In this document: positions 28,231 to 37,694 of the stretch, in pieces
How the letters are laid out: each line of letters starts with the position of its first letter
Position numbering within the stretch: the stretch's first letter is position 1
NCBI RefSeq assembly: GCF_002812045.1
Contig: NZ_NPEG01000004.1
Location: forward strand, 62,001 to 126,000
Direction of reading: 5' to 3'
Source: Leptospira haakeii
GTDB taxonomy: Bacteria; Spirochaetota; Leptospiria; Leptospirales; Leptospiraceae
Length of the DNA stretch: 64,000 nucleotides
Notes under the pieces: generated by a model
The model's input: the letters and a program-made list of their open reading frames with translations, nothing else
What the model was told of the DNA's origin: nothing
The model's database searches: none
Position numbers and translations under genes: made by a program

Positions 28231-30156
28231 ATGTTAAAAAATACAGTTACAAGCCGACCGAGTCGGAACAAAAAAAATTCACTCTTGCCAGTCCGACTCT
28301 TTTTGTCCTTCGGACTTTTCGGATTGGGAACCCTATGGGCCCAAGGTGTGGAGCCTCCTAAACAGGAGACAGTGACACAGGCGGAGATTACTCCAACCAA
28401 GTCTGTTGCAGAAGAAAAAAATACTGCTCCTTCTACCCAAACTCCTGCGGCAACTACGACTAGTAATGCAGATGCTAAGGACAAAGATAAGGAGAAGGAA
28501 AAACCTCCTGCTCCTCCATATAAAAGTCCTTGGAAAGGTAAATTAGACGGAGAATTACTTGGTACCTTACTTTTAACTCCGGAACACCAGGATTCAGTTA
28601 AAAAGAATCCGAATCTTTGGATTACAGATAACCTTCGTTTCGGTATACAGATCCGCCCTAGATTTGAAAATTTTAATAACCAAGATTTTGATAAGTCTAC
28701 AAGTGATTCTAAAAACTACGTTACCCAAAATAGCCAGTTCTGGACTCTTTTGGATATAAATGAATCTTTCGCGGTGAAATTAACCATCCAAGACACTCGT
28801 CTTTATGGGCAATATAAAGATCCAAGTGGAACAGGATATGGTCCTACTTCATTTACGAATTCTATCGGGACAGCGTATGCTCCCGGAAGCCAGATCCCGG
28901 TAAAAAATAATACGGATGTCCGAGAAGCTTATGTGATCTGGAAAGATTTCCTTCCTTATACAAAAATGTATTTAGGTCGTCAGGTTTTCTCTTACGGAGA
29001 TTCCAGGATCATCGGTGCCCGGAATGATAGTCAGATCGGTAACTCTTTCGATGGGGTAAGAGTTGCATTTGATACCAAAACATGGTCTACACATGCAGGT
29101 TATACTGTTCTTGCGGAAGAGAGTAATGGTCCTAACGGATTTGTAACCGCAAATAGCCAGAAAGTCAGTGGGGCAAGTGCGCTTAATGATACTTACCTTG
29201 CTTTCTTATATAATTCCTGGAAACCTTCCGAAGAATTAGTGGTGGATCTGTATGAGATCGGTGTTATCAAAAAATATAATACTACTACAGCTTCCGGTCC
29301 TCTCGTAGATCCAAATTTAAGAACAAACGGTAGAGATAATCTATTCACCACAGGTTTTCGTTTGAGCAATAGAACTGCTTCCGGTCGTAGTCTTCCTGCA
29401 GGAAAATCTTGGGACTGGGGTTTAGAATATGCAGCCCAAACAGGAAGCACCGGTCAGACAATAAACGCTTCTTGGGATACTCTGAATACTACCATTGGAA
29501 CCGGCGCAAACAAACATGCCGCCTACAAGGAAACAGTTCAGCATGACGCTTCCTTCTTCTTGGCTCAAACAGGCTATACCTACAAAGGTTTCCGTGTGGG
29601 AGTTCAATTCGCAAGAGCTTCCGGCGACCCGAACAGAACTGATGGAAAATCTGCAACTTGGGATCCTTTATTCGCTACAAGATCCGGTGGATTCCCTTAT
29701 TTCGACTCAGGAAACGGTATTGCAAACGCTGCCTTTTGGGCAAACGTAAGAACTTCTTCCATTCATATCCAATACTATGATGAAACCTGGGGAAGGTTCA
29801 TTTTCGCAATTTACGATATTCGCAAGGATAAAGTCCAAGACGCATGGTATGACGGTAATAGAAACGCAGTTACAGGAAGCACGGGATATGATGCGAACGG
29901 AAATTTTGTCGGGAATAAGACTGTTGCTGGAAGTACTGAAAACGTCGGCAATAATCCTTTCCTGAAAAATTGGCAACCTGGGCACAGGCTTTTACTGGAA
30001 TATGATCTGATTTATATCAAGAAGATCAATGATTACTTCTCGATTTGGGCAGGAGCCACTGTTCTTTACGCGGGAGACGCGATCAAAAACCAAAAACAAT
30101 TCAATTTCGATCGAAATAGTACCTATTTCTCACTCACTCTTCAGTTCGCCATCTGA
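28231..30156 (+). CDS. Alginate-export-type outer-membrane porin
   Basis: This 641-residue protein has a signal peptide ending at Thr-Leu-Trp-Ala-Gln, a Pro/Lys/Thr-rich linker (about residues 35-95), and then a long stretch of amphipathic beta strands that ends in Leu-Gln-Phe-Ala-Ile, as expected of a barrel. The barrel resembles the alginate export (AlgE-like) family, with the motif Arg-Glu-Ala-Tyr-Val-like (Val-Arg-Glu-Ala-Tyr-Val-Ile-Trp) and Tyr-Leu-Gly-Arg-Gln-Val-Phe-Ser-Tyr-Gly typical of that group. No alginate genes are nearby, so it is better seen as a solute porin of unknown substrate. It ends at a clear terminator. Confidence 0.7.
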   Translation: MLKNTVTSRPSRNKKNSLLPVRLFLSFGLFGLGTLWAQGVEPPKQETVTQAEITPTKSVAEEKNTAPSTQTPAATTTSNADAKDKDKEKEKPPAPPYKSPWKGKLDGELLGTLLLTPEHQDSVKKNPNLWITDNLRFGIQIRPRFENFNNQDFDKSTSDSKNYVTQNSQFWTLLDINESFAVKLTIQDTRLYGQYKDPSGTGYGPTSFTNSIGTAYAPGSQIPVKNNTDVREAYVIWKDFLPYTKMYLGRQVFSYGDSRIIGARNDSQIGNSFDGVRVAFDTKTWSTHAGYTVLAEESNGPNGFVTANSQKVSGASALNDTYLAFLYNSWKPSEELVVDLYEIGVIKKYNTTTASGPLVDPNLRTNGRDNLFTTGFRLSNRTASGRSLPAGKSWDWGLEYAAQTGSTGQTINASWDTLNTTIGTGANKHAAYKETVQHDASFFLAQTGYTYKGFRVGVQFARASGDPNRTDGKSATWDPLFATRSGGFPYFDSGNGIANAAFWANVRTSSIHIQYYDETWGRFIFAIYDIRKDKVQDAWYDGNRNAVTGSTGYDANGNFVGNKTVAGSTENVGNNPFLKNWQPGHRLLLEYDLIYIKKINDYFSIWAGATVLYAGDAIKNQKQFNFDRNSTYFSLTLQFAI

Positions 30157-30172
30157 AGTAGTTGTCCGTCTT

Positions 30173-30210
30173 AAACCCGGTCTTTTTTTAGAAAAGGGCC
30201 GGGCTTTTTC
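30173..30210 (+). terminator. Terminator after the porin gene
   Basis: CCCGGTCTTTTT pairs with AGAAAAGGGCCGGG (stem about 30176-30203 with two G-U pairs) and is followed by CTTTTTC on the + strand, some 20 bp after the stop codon. Confidence 0.75.
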
Positions 30211-30386
30211 TGTCCTTTCTACCTTTCCGCTTCGTCCAAACAAGTACGGACCAAATCTAAGGGTGTCCTTCCGGGAATTCAGGATTGACCATACTTTTAG
30301 AAATCGCAACTTGGTTTCGAGGTTATGGAGCCGATAATGAATCTTAGGAGAAAGACAAATCCTGTTTGGGTCTAATCGTCCATCTC

Positions 30387-31793
30387 ATGAAGAAAATTCG
30401 GATCCTTCTCTCCTCAATGTTTGGCCTAAGAGCCGGACTTCTAATATTCTTCTTTTTCCTAACTAGCTCGTTACAGGCCCAATCTCAGGCAGTCTCCGAA
30501 TCCTGGCTGTCTTCTCTAAACAGATGGCTGGAAACCGGAATTTCAGGTTCTGAGTTCGGATTTAATTCTGCGATCTTCCTAGTCTTGGGAGGATTATGTG
30601 CGAGCCTTCTTCCTTGCGTTTATCCTTTATATCCAATCACTGTCGGGATCATAAAAGCAAGGGGAGAAACCGCCACGAACAAAATGTTCCATCCTCTGGT
30701 GTATTATGCAGGGCTGGCTTCCATGTATTTTTGTTTCGGTCTTGTGGCTGGAGTTTCAGGTGGAGCGTTTAATACTGTTCTAAGATTTCCGGGAACAAAT
30801 CTATTTTTAGCCGTAATTATTTTTCTATTGGGACTTGCTTCATTAGGAATTTTGCATTTACCGATTTTTCCAGTGAAAGAATGGAAAGGCTGCCAAGGCT
30901 GGAAGGGGACCTTCCTTTTGGGAATGGGAGCAGGCTTTTTATCTTCTCCTTGCGTGGGGCCGATCGTAGTTGCGATTCTCATCCAAGTGACTGCCGGGGT
31001 CCAAAGTATCAGTGTTTATTCTTTAGCAGTTTCTGCATTTAAGATGGCGTTGTTCGGACTTGGTTTAGGATTACCGTTTTTATTTTTAGGAGTGTTTGGG
31101 CTTTCTCTTCCTCGTGGAGGTAGATGGACCAGATGGATACAGATCGTTTTAGGATTTGTGGTCTTCTATTTTGCATGGTCTTATTATAATAAGGCAATGC
31201 AGTTATGGTCCGTTCCTGCTGATTTGAGTCTTGGGATCTTGGCCGCCGCTCTTGGAGTTTTAGCCACAGCATATTATTACCAACCGGCATCATATCTTCG
31301 TACAGAAAGAATGAAGAAGGCATTAATTCTTACCGGACTAATTTGTTCTAGCGCTATCCTAATCCGACTTGCAGGTTGGGGTGTTGTTCCAGGCGGGATC
31401 AAGAAGGATCTTGTAGAAGAACATGGAAATTTGGAGTGGCATAGAATTTCTGATACTGCATTCGAGACTGCTCGAACAGAAGATCGTTTAGTATTTGTGG
31501 ATTTTTATGCAGATTGGTGTTCTAATTGTAAGGCTTTCGAAGAGTTGACCATTGCCGATCAGAATTTGAATCAGGCATTAGGTAAAACTATCCTTTTAAA
31601 GATCAAGGATGATGATAAGGATTTTCTAATATATGAGAATGATCCTAGATTCCCTGAATTGAAAATTGGACTTCCATTCTTTGTGATCTTCTCTTCGGAT
31701 GGGAAGGTCCTTTTTAAAACTACGAATTATTTGAATACTGCAGATATGATCAGAACGATCAAAGGGGAGAATATCCACGCCTCAGGTGAATGA
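30387..31793 (+). CDS. DsbD-like thiol:disulphide interchange protein
   Basis: This protein (468 residues from the ATG at 30387; a TTG at 30366 is an alternative) has a signal segment, a CcdA/DsbD transmembrane domain of eight helices with the redox Cys in Ala-Ser-Leu-Leu-Pro-Cys-Val-Tyr-Pro and Ser-Ser-Pro-Cys-Val-Gly-Pro, and a C-terminal thioredoxin-like domain with Trp-Cys-Ser-Asn-Cys-Lys (about residues 374-379). It lacks the large N-terminal alpha domain of E. coli DsbD. It carries electrons from cytoplasmic thioredoxin to periplasmic thiol partners, such as cytochrome c or copper-centre assembly. It converges with lgt, with 17 bp between the stops. Confidence 0.85.
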   Translation: MKKIRILLSSMFGLRAGLLIFFFFLTSSLQAQSQAVSESWLSSLNRWLETGISGSEFGFNSAIFLVLGGLCASLLPCVYPLYPITVGIIKARGETATNKMFHPLVYYAGLASMYFCFGLVAGVSGGAFNTVLRFPGTNLFLAVIIFLLGLASLGILHLPIFPVKEWKGCQGWKGTFLLGMGAGFLSSPCVGPIVVAILIQVTAGVQSISVYSLAVSAFKMALFGLGLGLPFLFLGVFGLSLPRGGRWTRWIQIVLGFVVFYFAWSYYNKAMQLWSVPADLSLGILAAALGVLATAYYYQPASYLRTERMKKALILTGLICSSAILIRLAGWGVVPGGIKKDLVEEHGNLEWHRISDTAFETARTEDRLVFVDFYADWCSNCKAFEELTIADQNLNQALGKTILLKIKDDDKDFLIYENDPRFPELKIGLPFFVIFSSDGKVLFKTTNYLNTADMIRTIKGENIHASGE

Positions 31794-31810
31794 GGCGCAG
31801 AGAATTTCTC

Positions 31811-32773
31811 TTAAGCTGGGACTGGTTCTTTTTCCCAGAGTTTCCATTTCACTAAGAAATATACTCCTACCAGTATGATCGCAATTGATACGTACTGAGA
31901 TTGGGAAAATCCATGCCAGTAATATCCATTTAAGAAGGTAGTAGTTTCTCCATTTGCTCCTGGGATGTTCGATTGAACAGGAGGATCAAAGAATGGAATC
32001 ACTGCCTTATTTACTCTTAAGAACTCTATCGCTAATCTTGCAAATCCGTGTAGGATTAGATACTGAGCACCTAAGCTGAATTTTTTGAAGTTTTGGAATC
32101 TTGCCCATTTTTGGAAGTAAACAAAAAACAAGAAGGATACTGCTGATTCCATAACTGGAGTATTCCAGACAGGAACGCCACTTGGAACTGCACTTGTTGG
32201 CCAGTAGGTGAATGTTAAAACTGGAATGTCTGAATGAGTTGCAAATCCGTAACAACCATCTCCGGAAACAAAACATCCTAATCTACCTATTGCATAACCC
32301 AATGCCATACTTGGAATTGTAGCGTCCAGGTAAGCTTTTACATCCAATTTGTTTTGGATCATGTATAAGCTAATGAATAAGATCCCGAAAAGGAATCCTC
32401 CGTAAAATACCAAACCACTTCCGGAAAATAAACTGGACCAAAGTCCTGGACGACCAGGGAATCCATCGAAGTGGGTGAGTGGATAGAGGTATATTCCGTC
32501 GAAGCCTGGGGTATCTACGAATATTTGGTCCCAGATCTCGAAGATAAAAAATATCTTAGCGCCTACGAATGTTCCAAAAACTCCTAAGATCAAAAGCCAA
32601 TCTGCATGAGCAGGTTCCAGATGTTTTCTTTCTAATTCCTTAGGTAAAAAATAAGAAGCCGCTAAAAAGGCGATGACTACTAAAATGCTGAATGTGGAAA
32701 TTCCTTCCCAACCGCTGCTGATGTATTTCTGGACGAAAGGTACTAGTCCGGGAATATCTATGACTTTATACAT
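31811..32773 (-). CDS. lgt: Prolipoprotein diacylglyceryl transferase family
   Basis: This 320-residue inner-membrane protein has seven predicted helices and the Lgt family layout. It transfers diacylglycerol to the lipobox Cys of prolipoproteins, the first step of lipoprotein maturation, and many lipoprotein genes lie in this window. The signature region reads [10 protein letters not shown] (Arg164), not Gly-Arg-x-Gly-Asn-Phe-x-Asn-x-Glu as in E. coli. At the position of E. coli His103 it has Tyr124 (Val-Phe-Tyr-Gly-Gly). The C-terminal Arg-Leu-Ala-Ile-Glu-Phe-Leu-Arg is conserved. It belongs to a variant subgroup; activity is likely but not proven by sequence. Confidence 0.8.
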   Translation of the reverse strand: MYKVIDIPGLVPFVQKYISSGWEGISTFSILVVIAFLAASYFLPKELERKHLEPAHADWLLILGVFGTFVGAKIFFIFEIWDQIFVDTPGFDGIYLYPLTHFDGFPGRPGLWSSLFSGSGLVFYGGFLFGILFISLYMIQNKLDVKAYLDATIPSMALGYAIGRLGCFVSGDGCYGFATHSDIPVLTFTYWPTSAVPSGVPVWNTPVMESAVSFLFFVYFQKWARFQNFKKFSLGAQYLILHGFARLAIEFLRVNKAVIPFFDPPVQSNIPGANGETTTFLNGYYWHGFSQSQYVSIAIILVGVYFLVKWKLWEKEPVPA

Positions 32774-32844
32774 GGTTCCTTCTTTGGATCTTTTTTCCCT
32801 TATATTCGTTCCCCGAATCGGGAAAGTTTCGGAGAGATTAAAAA

Positions 32845-33861
32845 TTATTCCATATTTACGAATTCTGCCGGATCCATAGGTGGATCATAACCTATATGGA
32901 CCTCATAATGAACGTGGGGGCCTGTGGCCTTTCCTGTGGACCCTACATTGCCTATATGTTGGCCTCTTGTGACTAACTGTCCTTTTTCTACGAAGACCAC
33001 GGAGCAATGCCCATACACAGTATAAAATCCGTTCAAATGATTGATACGGATACTTTTTCCGAGCCCACCGGCAGACTGTCCATTATCTTCTATTATACCT
33101 GGAGCTGTTGCGTAGATAGGAATTCCTTCGCCCGCAGCAAAGTCAATACCAGAGTGGAATTCTCCCATCTCTACTAGACCGAATGGATCCACCCTTCCTC
33201 CAAAAGTAGAAGTCACAAATCCTACTCCAGGTTTTAAAGGACGGCCTCTAGGCATCGCGTATAAAATAGATTCTCTTTCTTCCAAGTAATCGAATGCATT
33301 TTGGAATGCATGTTTGATCTTGTATAATTCAATATTTCTTTCTGCGAAACCTTCGACAGTATCTGAATATAGATCCATGTTAGTCGAAGATTCCGGAACG
33401 TTTTTCTTTAAGCTAAACTCAGGTACATAATCAAATGTGAGAATTCTTTTCCAGGGAACTTCTTCCCAAGCGACTAGGTTTAGCTGTTCTGTCTTTTTTT
33501 CTAATCCGGAAATTTCTTTCTTAGCGTCTTTGAGAAGAGAGTTATAATAAAGAAATAACCCAACATTATTGTCAGTCTCTCTGATCAACTCCCTATTTGG
33601 TACAAAAAAGAAGTTCATATAGACCACGAATGCACTCGCTAACAGAAAAAGTAGGACAGAAAGCACTCCTAAAAACGCGGCCATAAAAACACTTAGCTCT
33701 ACGTTCAGTACAGCTTCGTGATCATGAGGTACGAGTAGGAAAGAAATTTTGCGTGAGCCTTTTTCTTTGATTTTTAGCCAAGAAGAACGAAGGCGAAGAT
33801 ACTTGATCTTCAGCCTTTCTGCGGCTCTGGGGCGGTCTTCGAACTTTGCCTCGTTGTTCAT
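32845..33861 (-). CDS. M23-family peptidoglycan endopeptidase, membrane-anchored
   Basis: This 338-residue protein has one membrane helix (about residues 55-80), a periplasmic coiled-coil region (about 85-200) and a C-terminal LytM/M23 domain. The zinc site is intact: His-Ser-Gly-Ile-Asp-Phe (first His and Asp), then His-Val-His near residue 317. The architecture is like DipM/MepM-type hydrolases that open peptidoglycan cross-links for growth or division. It is adjacent to pcnB on the other strand and about 3.5 kb from the bactofilin gene; bactofilin and M23 genes are often neighbours and act together in cell shape. Whether this enzyme is the partner is inference. Confidence 0.85.
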   Translation of the reverse strand: MNNEAKFEDRPRAAERLKIKYLRLRSSWLKIKEKGSRKISFLLVPHDHEAVLNVELSVFMAAFLGVLSVLLFLLASAFVVYMNFFFVPNRELIRETDNNVGLFLYYNSLLKDAKKEISGLEKKTEQLNLVAWEEVPWKRILTFDYVPEFSLKKNVPESSTNMDLYSDTVEGFAERNIELYKIKHAFQNAFDYLEERESILYAMPRGRPLKPGVGFVTSTFGGRVDPFGLVEMGEFHSGIDFAAGEGIPIYATAPGIIEDNGQSAGGLGKSIRINHLNGFYTVYGHCSVVFVEKGQLVTRGQHIGNVGSTGKATGPHVHYEVHIGYDPPMDPAEFVNME

Positions 33862-33920
33862 AGATTTTTACTTGCAGGTAGGGGTCCGACAGGGATTATA
33901 GGACTTAACTATCCCATCAT

Positions 33921-35393
33921 ATGAAATTTCTGTCCAATCTCTTCAAGAAAAAAATAGGATCCGTCGACGACATTCTTATTTATCCGGAGGGACGGAGGTT
34001 CTATCGAGATTCGCATCCGGTCCGTAAGACCATGATCGACGAAGATGCGGTAAAAATCATCCACCGTCTCCACAAATTTGGATACAAGGCCTATATCGTG
34101 GGTGGGGGAGTTCGTGATCTTCTTTTGGGACGCAAGCCGAAAGATTTCGACGTGGTCACCAACGCGACTCCGAATCAAATTAAAAAAATCTTTAATAACT
34201 GTCGTATCATCGGTCGTAGATTTAAGATCGTTCATATTCTCTTCAAGGGAAAGGTGATCGAGGTAAGTACTTTTCGATCTCTTCCCGAGCATCGTTTCGA
34301 AAAACATGTAGAAGATCAGGATTATCTGATCAAACGCGACAACAAATTCGGTACTCCTCAAGAAGACGCCGCCAGAAGAGACTTCACAATCAACGCGTTA
34401 TACTATGATATCCGTAATGATTCCATCGTGGATTATGTAGGCGGATATGAGGATATCCAAAGCAGACAACTCAGAGTGATCGGAAATCCGGATATTTCTT
34501 TTAGAGAAGATCCGGTTAGAATGTTGCGCGCGGTAAAGTTTGCGGTACTTCTAGGTCTTAAAATAGATAAGGGAACTTCCAAATCTATTAAGAAGAATGT
34601 TCACGAGTTGGAAAAGGCTTCTTCTTCCCGTATGCTGGAAGAATATAATAAAATTTTCCGCACCTGGAGAACTTCTCTTATTTTCCAGGGGATGGCCCAA
34701 AATTCTCTTTTAGAAGTTCTTCTCAAAGAAGCATTCGAAAGAGAACGCAAAAAAAATCCGGACTTCGGGGACAAGTTCCTGGAGACTAGAATCGGAAAAC
34801 GTTTGGCTATCGCGGATAAACTTCTTTCCGAAAGAGAGGAGCTTACTCCTCAAATATTTTATGCACTTTTATTCTCCGACCTTGCGGAAGATTCTTTAAC
34901 TAAGAAGAGTGGGGGGCATTTAGTTGCTTCTTTAAAACTAGCTTTGGAGCCGATTTTCCAGAGATTAGGAACTCCTAAAAAAGATAAGGAAAGACTGATC
35001 AAGGTATTTGCTTCTCAGGAAAGATTTACTCATATCGAAGACGATAAAGCCACTCAGAATAATTTCTTCCGTAAGAAAGATTTCTTCTACGACGCGTTTT
35101 ACGTTTATAAGATCAATGCGATCGCGGACAATAATGACAAGGCCCTACAGTCTGCATTCTTCTGGGAAATCTCTCTTCGTAAAAGACCGGTCCTGCCGAA
35201 TAGTATCGGTGGCGGCGGCGGAAGAAGGGAAGGTGGACAGCAAAGCGGACGTCCAAACCGAAACCGTAAAGAAAGAGAAAGCGGCGGCGGTAGATTTAAA
35301 GATCGTAATAGAAAGGGCGGTCGCCAAAACGGGGAACAGTCTAAACAACAGCCCGAATCAAATTCCGAAAATTCTGAAACCGAATCGGATTGA
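33921..35393 (+). CDS. pcnB: Poly(A) polymerase I
   Basis: This 490-residue class II nucleotidyltransferase has [10 protein letters not shown] and Asp-Phe-Asp-Val (catalytic aspartates) and the diagnostic [10 protein letters not shown] block of poly(A) polymerase rather than CCA-adding enzyme. It adds 3' oligo(A) tails that speed RNA decay. The C-terminal 70 residues form a low-complexity tail rich in Gly, Arg, Asn and Gln, typical of RNA-binding tails. It is divergent from the M23 gene with 59 bp between the starts, and converges with recJ (1 bp between stops). Confidence 0.85.
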   Translation: MKFLSNLFKKKIGSVDDILIYPEGRRFYRDSHPVRKTMIDEDAVKIIHRLHKFGYKAYIVGGGVRDLLLGRKPKDFDVVTNATPNQIKKIFNNCRIIGRRFKIVHILFKGKVIEVSTFRSLPEHRFEKHVEDQDYLIKRDNKFGTPQEDAARRDFTINALYYDIRNDSIVDYVGGYEDIQSRQLRVIGNPDISFREDPVRMLRAVKFAVLLGLKIDKGTSKSIKKNVHELEKASSSRMLEEYNKIFRTWRTSLIFQGMAQNSLLEVLLKEAFERERKKNPDFGDKFLETRIGKRLAIADKLLSEREELTPQIFYALLFSDLAEDSLTKKSGGHLVASLKLALEPIFQRLGTPKKDKERLIKVFASQERFTHIEDDKATQNNFFRKKDFFYDAFYVYKINAIADNNDKALQSAFFWEISLRKRPVLPNSIGGGGGRREGGQQSGRPNRNRKERESGGGRFKDRNRKGGRQNGEQSKQQPESNSENSETESD

Positions 35394-35394
35394 T

Positions 35395-37299
35395 CTACTC
35401 GAAGGATTGGACCACGAACTGAAGGTTGGTCTTTCCTCTGAAAGTGTTCTCTTCCAAACTACCCCAAAGATCTAATTCACCTTTTTCTCTTAATACTTGA
35501 GAGAACTCTTCCGCTTTATTCCAAATAATACATTGTATGGATTCGGAAGATGCTAAAATTTTGAACCTTGCATGTTTACCTTCTGATAAAGGACGATAAG
35601 AAAGTATTTTTGCACCTTTTATAGAAAGTAATGGAGCAGGGTTTTCCATTCCGAAAGGTTCGAATAGCCCAAGCTCGGTATATAAATTTTCTCTTAATTC
35701 TTGGGGTCTCAGACTCACTAAACTTTTGGTCTCTTCATGAACGCCGGTAATATTTTCCGATTCCAACCAACTTCCCGCTTCCTGGAAAAGAATTTCTGCA
35801 AGTTTCGGGATTTGATCTATGGAAAGAGAAAATCCTCCGGCTTCTTTATGGCCCCCGAATTGGTGAAAGACATTCTCTGCTTTTTTCAGAAGATTTAGAA
35901 CATTCTCACGTCCGTATGCTCTTACACTTCCTTTTGCATGTCCATGGTCGGGTGCAATGAATACAACAGGTCTTTTGTATTGTTCTACAAGTCTTGTGGC
36001 TACGATTCCGGAAACTCCAGGTTCAAAATCAGGTTCATAACAGAAAAGAATGGGCCTTTCTGTTCTTTCTCTTTTTCTTTTTAGAAAACCTTCTACCCTG
36101 AATAAATTTCTTTTGGTCCTTTCTCTTCTTTCTTCGTTTAATTTGAGAAGGTCCGTTGCCAAGGATTCCGCTTCCTTATCCGAGTTGGAAAGAAGAAGCC
36201 CAAGTGCTGCTTCCGTTTTTTGCATTCTACCTGCAGCGTTCAATGCAGGACCGATGCTCCATCCCAAATCTCTGGAGAGTACCTTCTTCTTATCTAGATC
36301 CAATTGAGAGAAAAGTTTTTCCAAACCGGGACGATGTGAAAATTCTCCCGTTTTGATCTTCTGTAGAGTATAACAACCTTCTTTTACTATGATTCTATTT
36401 TCACCAACAAGAGGCATCATGTCCGTGATCGTCCCGATAGAAGCAAGATCCAGATTTTTCAAAACCTGTTCCCAGATCGCGGGAGAAGAAGAAATTTGAG
36501 AATAAAAAACTTCCCTTTCCGGATACTGAGTTTTGGAAGTGTTAGGCCAGTCTATAAAACTCCCGGAAAAACGTTTTTCTGCTTCCGACTTATCCCCTTG
36601 GAAAAGTTTGATCCCGTTTTTTACGAGAGATCCGCTAAAAAATGTTTCTCCATCAGGAATCCAAACCAAGGAATTATAATTTTCTAATGTAGAATAAAGC
36701 CATGCAGTGATCAGTTTCCAGGAAATTACGGAAGTGCAAATTTTTTCCGTAGGGTAAAGGGAATCTCCTCTTTTAGGAGAGATAAGTTTACAAGAAGAAG
36801 GTATCCTTTCCGGGATCTCGTGATGGTCCAGGACAATTACCTGCATTCCTTCTCCATTCAATTCTTCTATTTCTGAACTATTGCTTGTTCCAAAATCAAG
36901 TGTTACGAGTAGATCAGGTTTGACCTCTCTCACATATTTCATCGCAGGTTCACAAAGCCCGTAATCTTCTTCGCTGGAAGTTTTGACAGTGAGCTTTCCC
37001 GGATGTATGCCTCTTAAAAAATTGGCGAGTAGGCTTGTGGAACAAACACCGTCGCTATCCCTATCTCCATAGAGTAAAATGGATTTACTTTCTTTAACTG
37101 CAGTTTGAAGAATGCGAATAGATTCATCCATATCCGGTAATAAAAACGGAGAAGGAAGATCTGAAATATTTTGGGTAAGGATCTTAGAAGGATCAGAAAC
37201 CCCTCCGAATTTTGTCCCGAACACATGGGACTGGAGGGGGGTTAGGCCTTGGATGGAAGAATTTGGTAGGTTATAAAAATCCGGTCCATGCTGGGGCAT
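35395..37299 (-). CDS. recJ: Single-strand exonuclease RecJ
   Basis: This roughly 634-residue protein has the DHH phosphoesterase core (Gly-Asp-Arg-Asp-Ser-Asp-Gly-Val and Leu-Asp-His-His-Glu-Ile) and the DHHA1 motif Gly-Gly-His-Lys-Glu-Ala-Gly-Gly, plus a C-terminal OB-like domain. RecJ degrades 5' ends of single-stranded DNA in RecF recombination and base-excision or mismatch repair. Residues 215-275 hold an insertion-like stretch compared with short RecJ proteins. The ATG at 37299 starts 2 bp after the bactofilin stop, which makes it the best start, and the two genes are probably one unit. Confidence 0.88.
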   Translation of the reverse strand: MPQHGPDFYNLPNSSIQGLTPLQSHVFGTKFGGVSDPSKILTQNISDLPSPFLLPDMDESIRILQTAVKESKSILLYGDRDSDGVCSTSLLANFLRGIHPGKLTVKTSSEEDYGLCEPAMKYVREVKPDLLVTLDFGTSNSSEIEELNGEGMQVIVLDHHEIPERIPSSCKLISPKRGDSLYPTEKICTSVISWKLITAWLYSTLENYNSLVWIPDGETFFSGSLVKNGIKLFQGDKSEAEKRFSGSFIDWPNTSKTQYPEREVFYSQISSSPAIWEQVLKNLDLASIGTITDMMPLVGENRIIVKEGCYTLQKIKTGEFSHRPGLEKLFSQLDLDKKKVLSRDLGWSIGPALNAAGRMQKTEAALGLLLSNSDKEAESLATDLLKLNEERRERTKRNLFRVEGFLKRKRERTERPILFCYEPDFEPGVSGIVATRLVEQYKRPVVFIAPDHGHAKGSVRAYGRENVLNLLKKAENVFHQFGGHKEAGGFSLSIDQIPKLAEILFQEAGSWLESENITGVHEETKSLVSLRPQELRENLYTELGLFEPFGMENPAPLLSIKGAKILSYRPLSEGKHARFKILASSESIQCIIWNKAEEFSQVLREKGELDLWGSLEENTFRGKTNLQFVVQSFE

Positions 37300-37301
37300 A
37301 A

Positions 37302-37622
37302 TTACATTATGCAATTCCCGCTGAATTTTGCCCCTGATTCTATTTCAAGATCCGGGGTGCGAACATCTCCTACTAATTTGCCTGTCTTGCGGACGGAAAC
37401 TTTAGATGCAGCGCTGATATTTCCTTTTAGATCTCCCTCGATTTCCAGGGTTCCTGTTTCGATATCGGCCTCGACTCTTCCGGTTTCTCCCACAATCAAA
37501 GAGCCTGTGGTCTCAATGGTACCCTTGAATTGGCCCTTGATCTTCAGTGCGTTATTGAAACGTAGTTTGCCTCGGAATTGGATGTCTTCCCCGATAATCG
37601 TGTCTATGGATTCTTCGCTCAT
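37302..37622 (-). CDS. Bactofilin
   Basis: This protein has about 106 residues from the ATG at 37622, which has GGAG 5 bp upstream. It is one small bactofilin domain: a regular run of short strands with Gly and hydrophobic residues every five or so positions (Ile-Lys-Gly-x-Phe-Lys-Gly and similar), forming a right-handed beta-helix that polymerises into filaments. Leptospira has several bactofilins, one of which (LbbD in L. biflexa) sets helical pitch. Which paralogue this is cannot be told. It begins about 72 bp after the Fe-ADH-like stop and runs into recJ. Confidence 0.85.
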   Translation of the reverse strand: MSEESIDTIIGEDIQFRGKLRFNNALKIKGQFKGTIETTGSLIVGETGRVEADIETGTLEIEGDLKGNISAASKVSVRKTGKLVGDVRTPDLEIESGAKFSGNCIM

Positions 37623-37694
37623 GAGTCTCCATTCTCGGACCCTAACCAGGCCTTTCAAATGTTTTTCGAAGACATAAACCGCTTTTTTTGCGGC

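Noticed and set aside
33921..35393. CCA-adding tRNA nucleotidyltransferase
   Set aside because: The Gly-Arg-Arg-Phe-Lys-Ile-Val-His block is diagnostic of poly(A) polymerase, and the basic tail fits PcnB.
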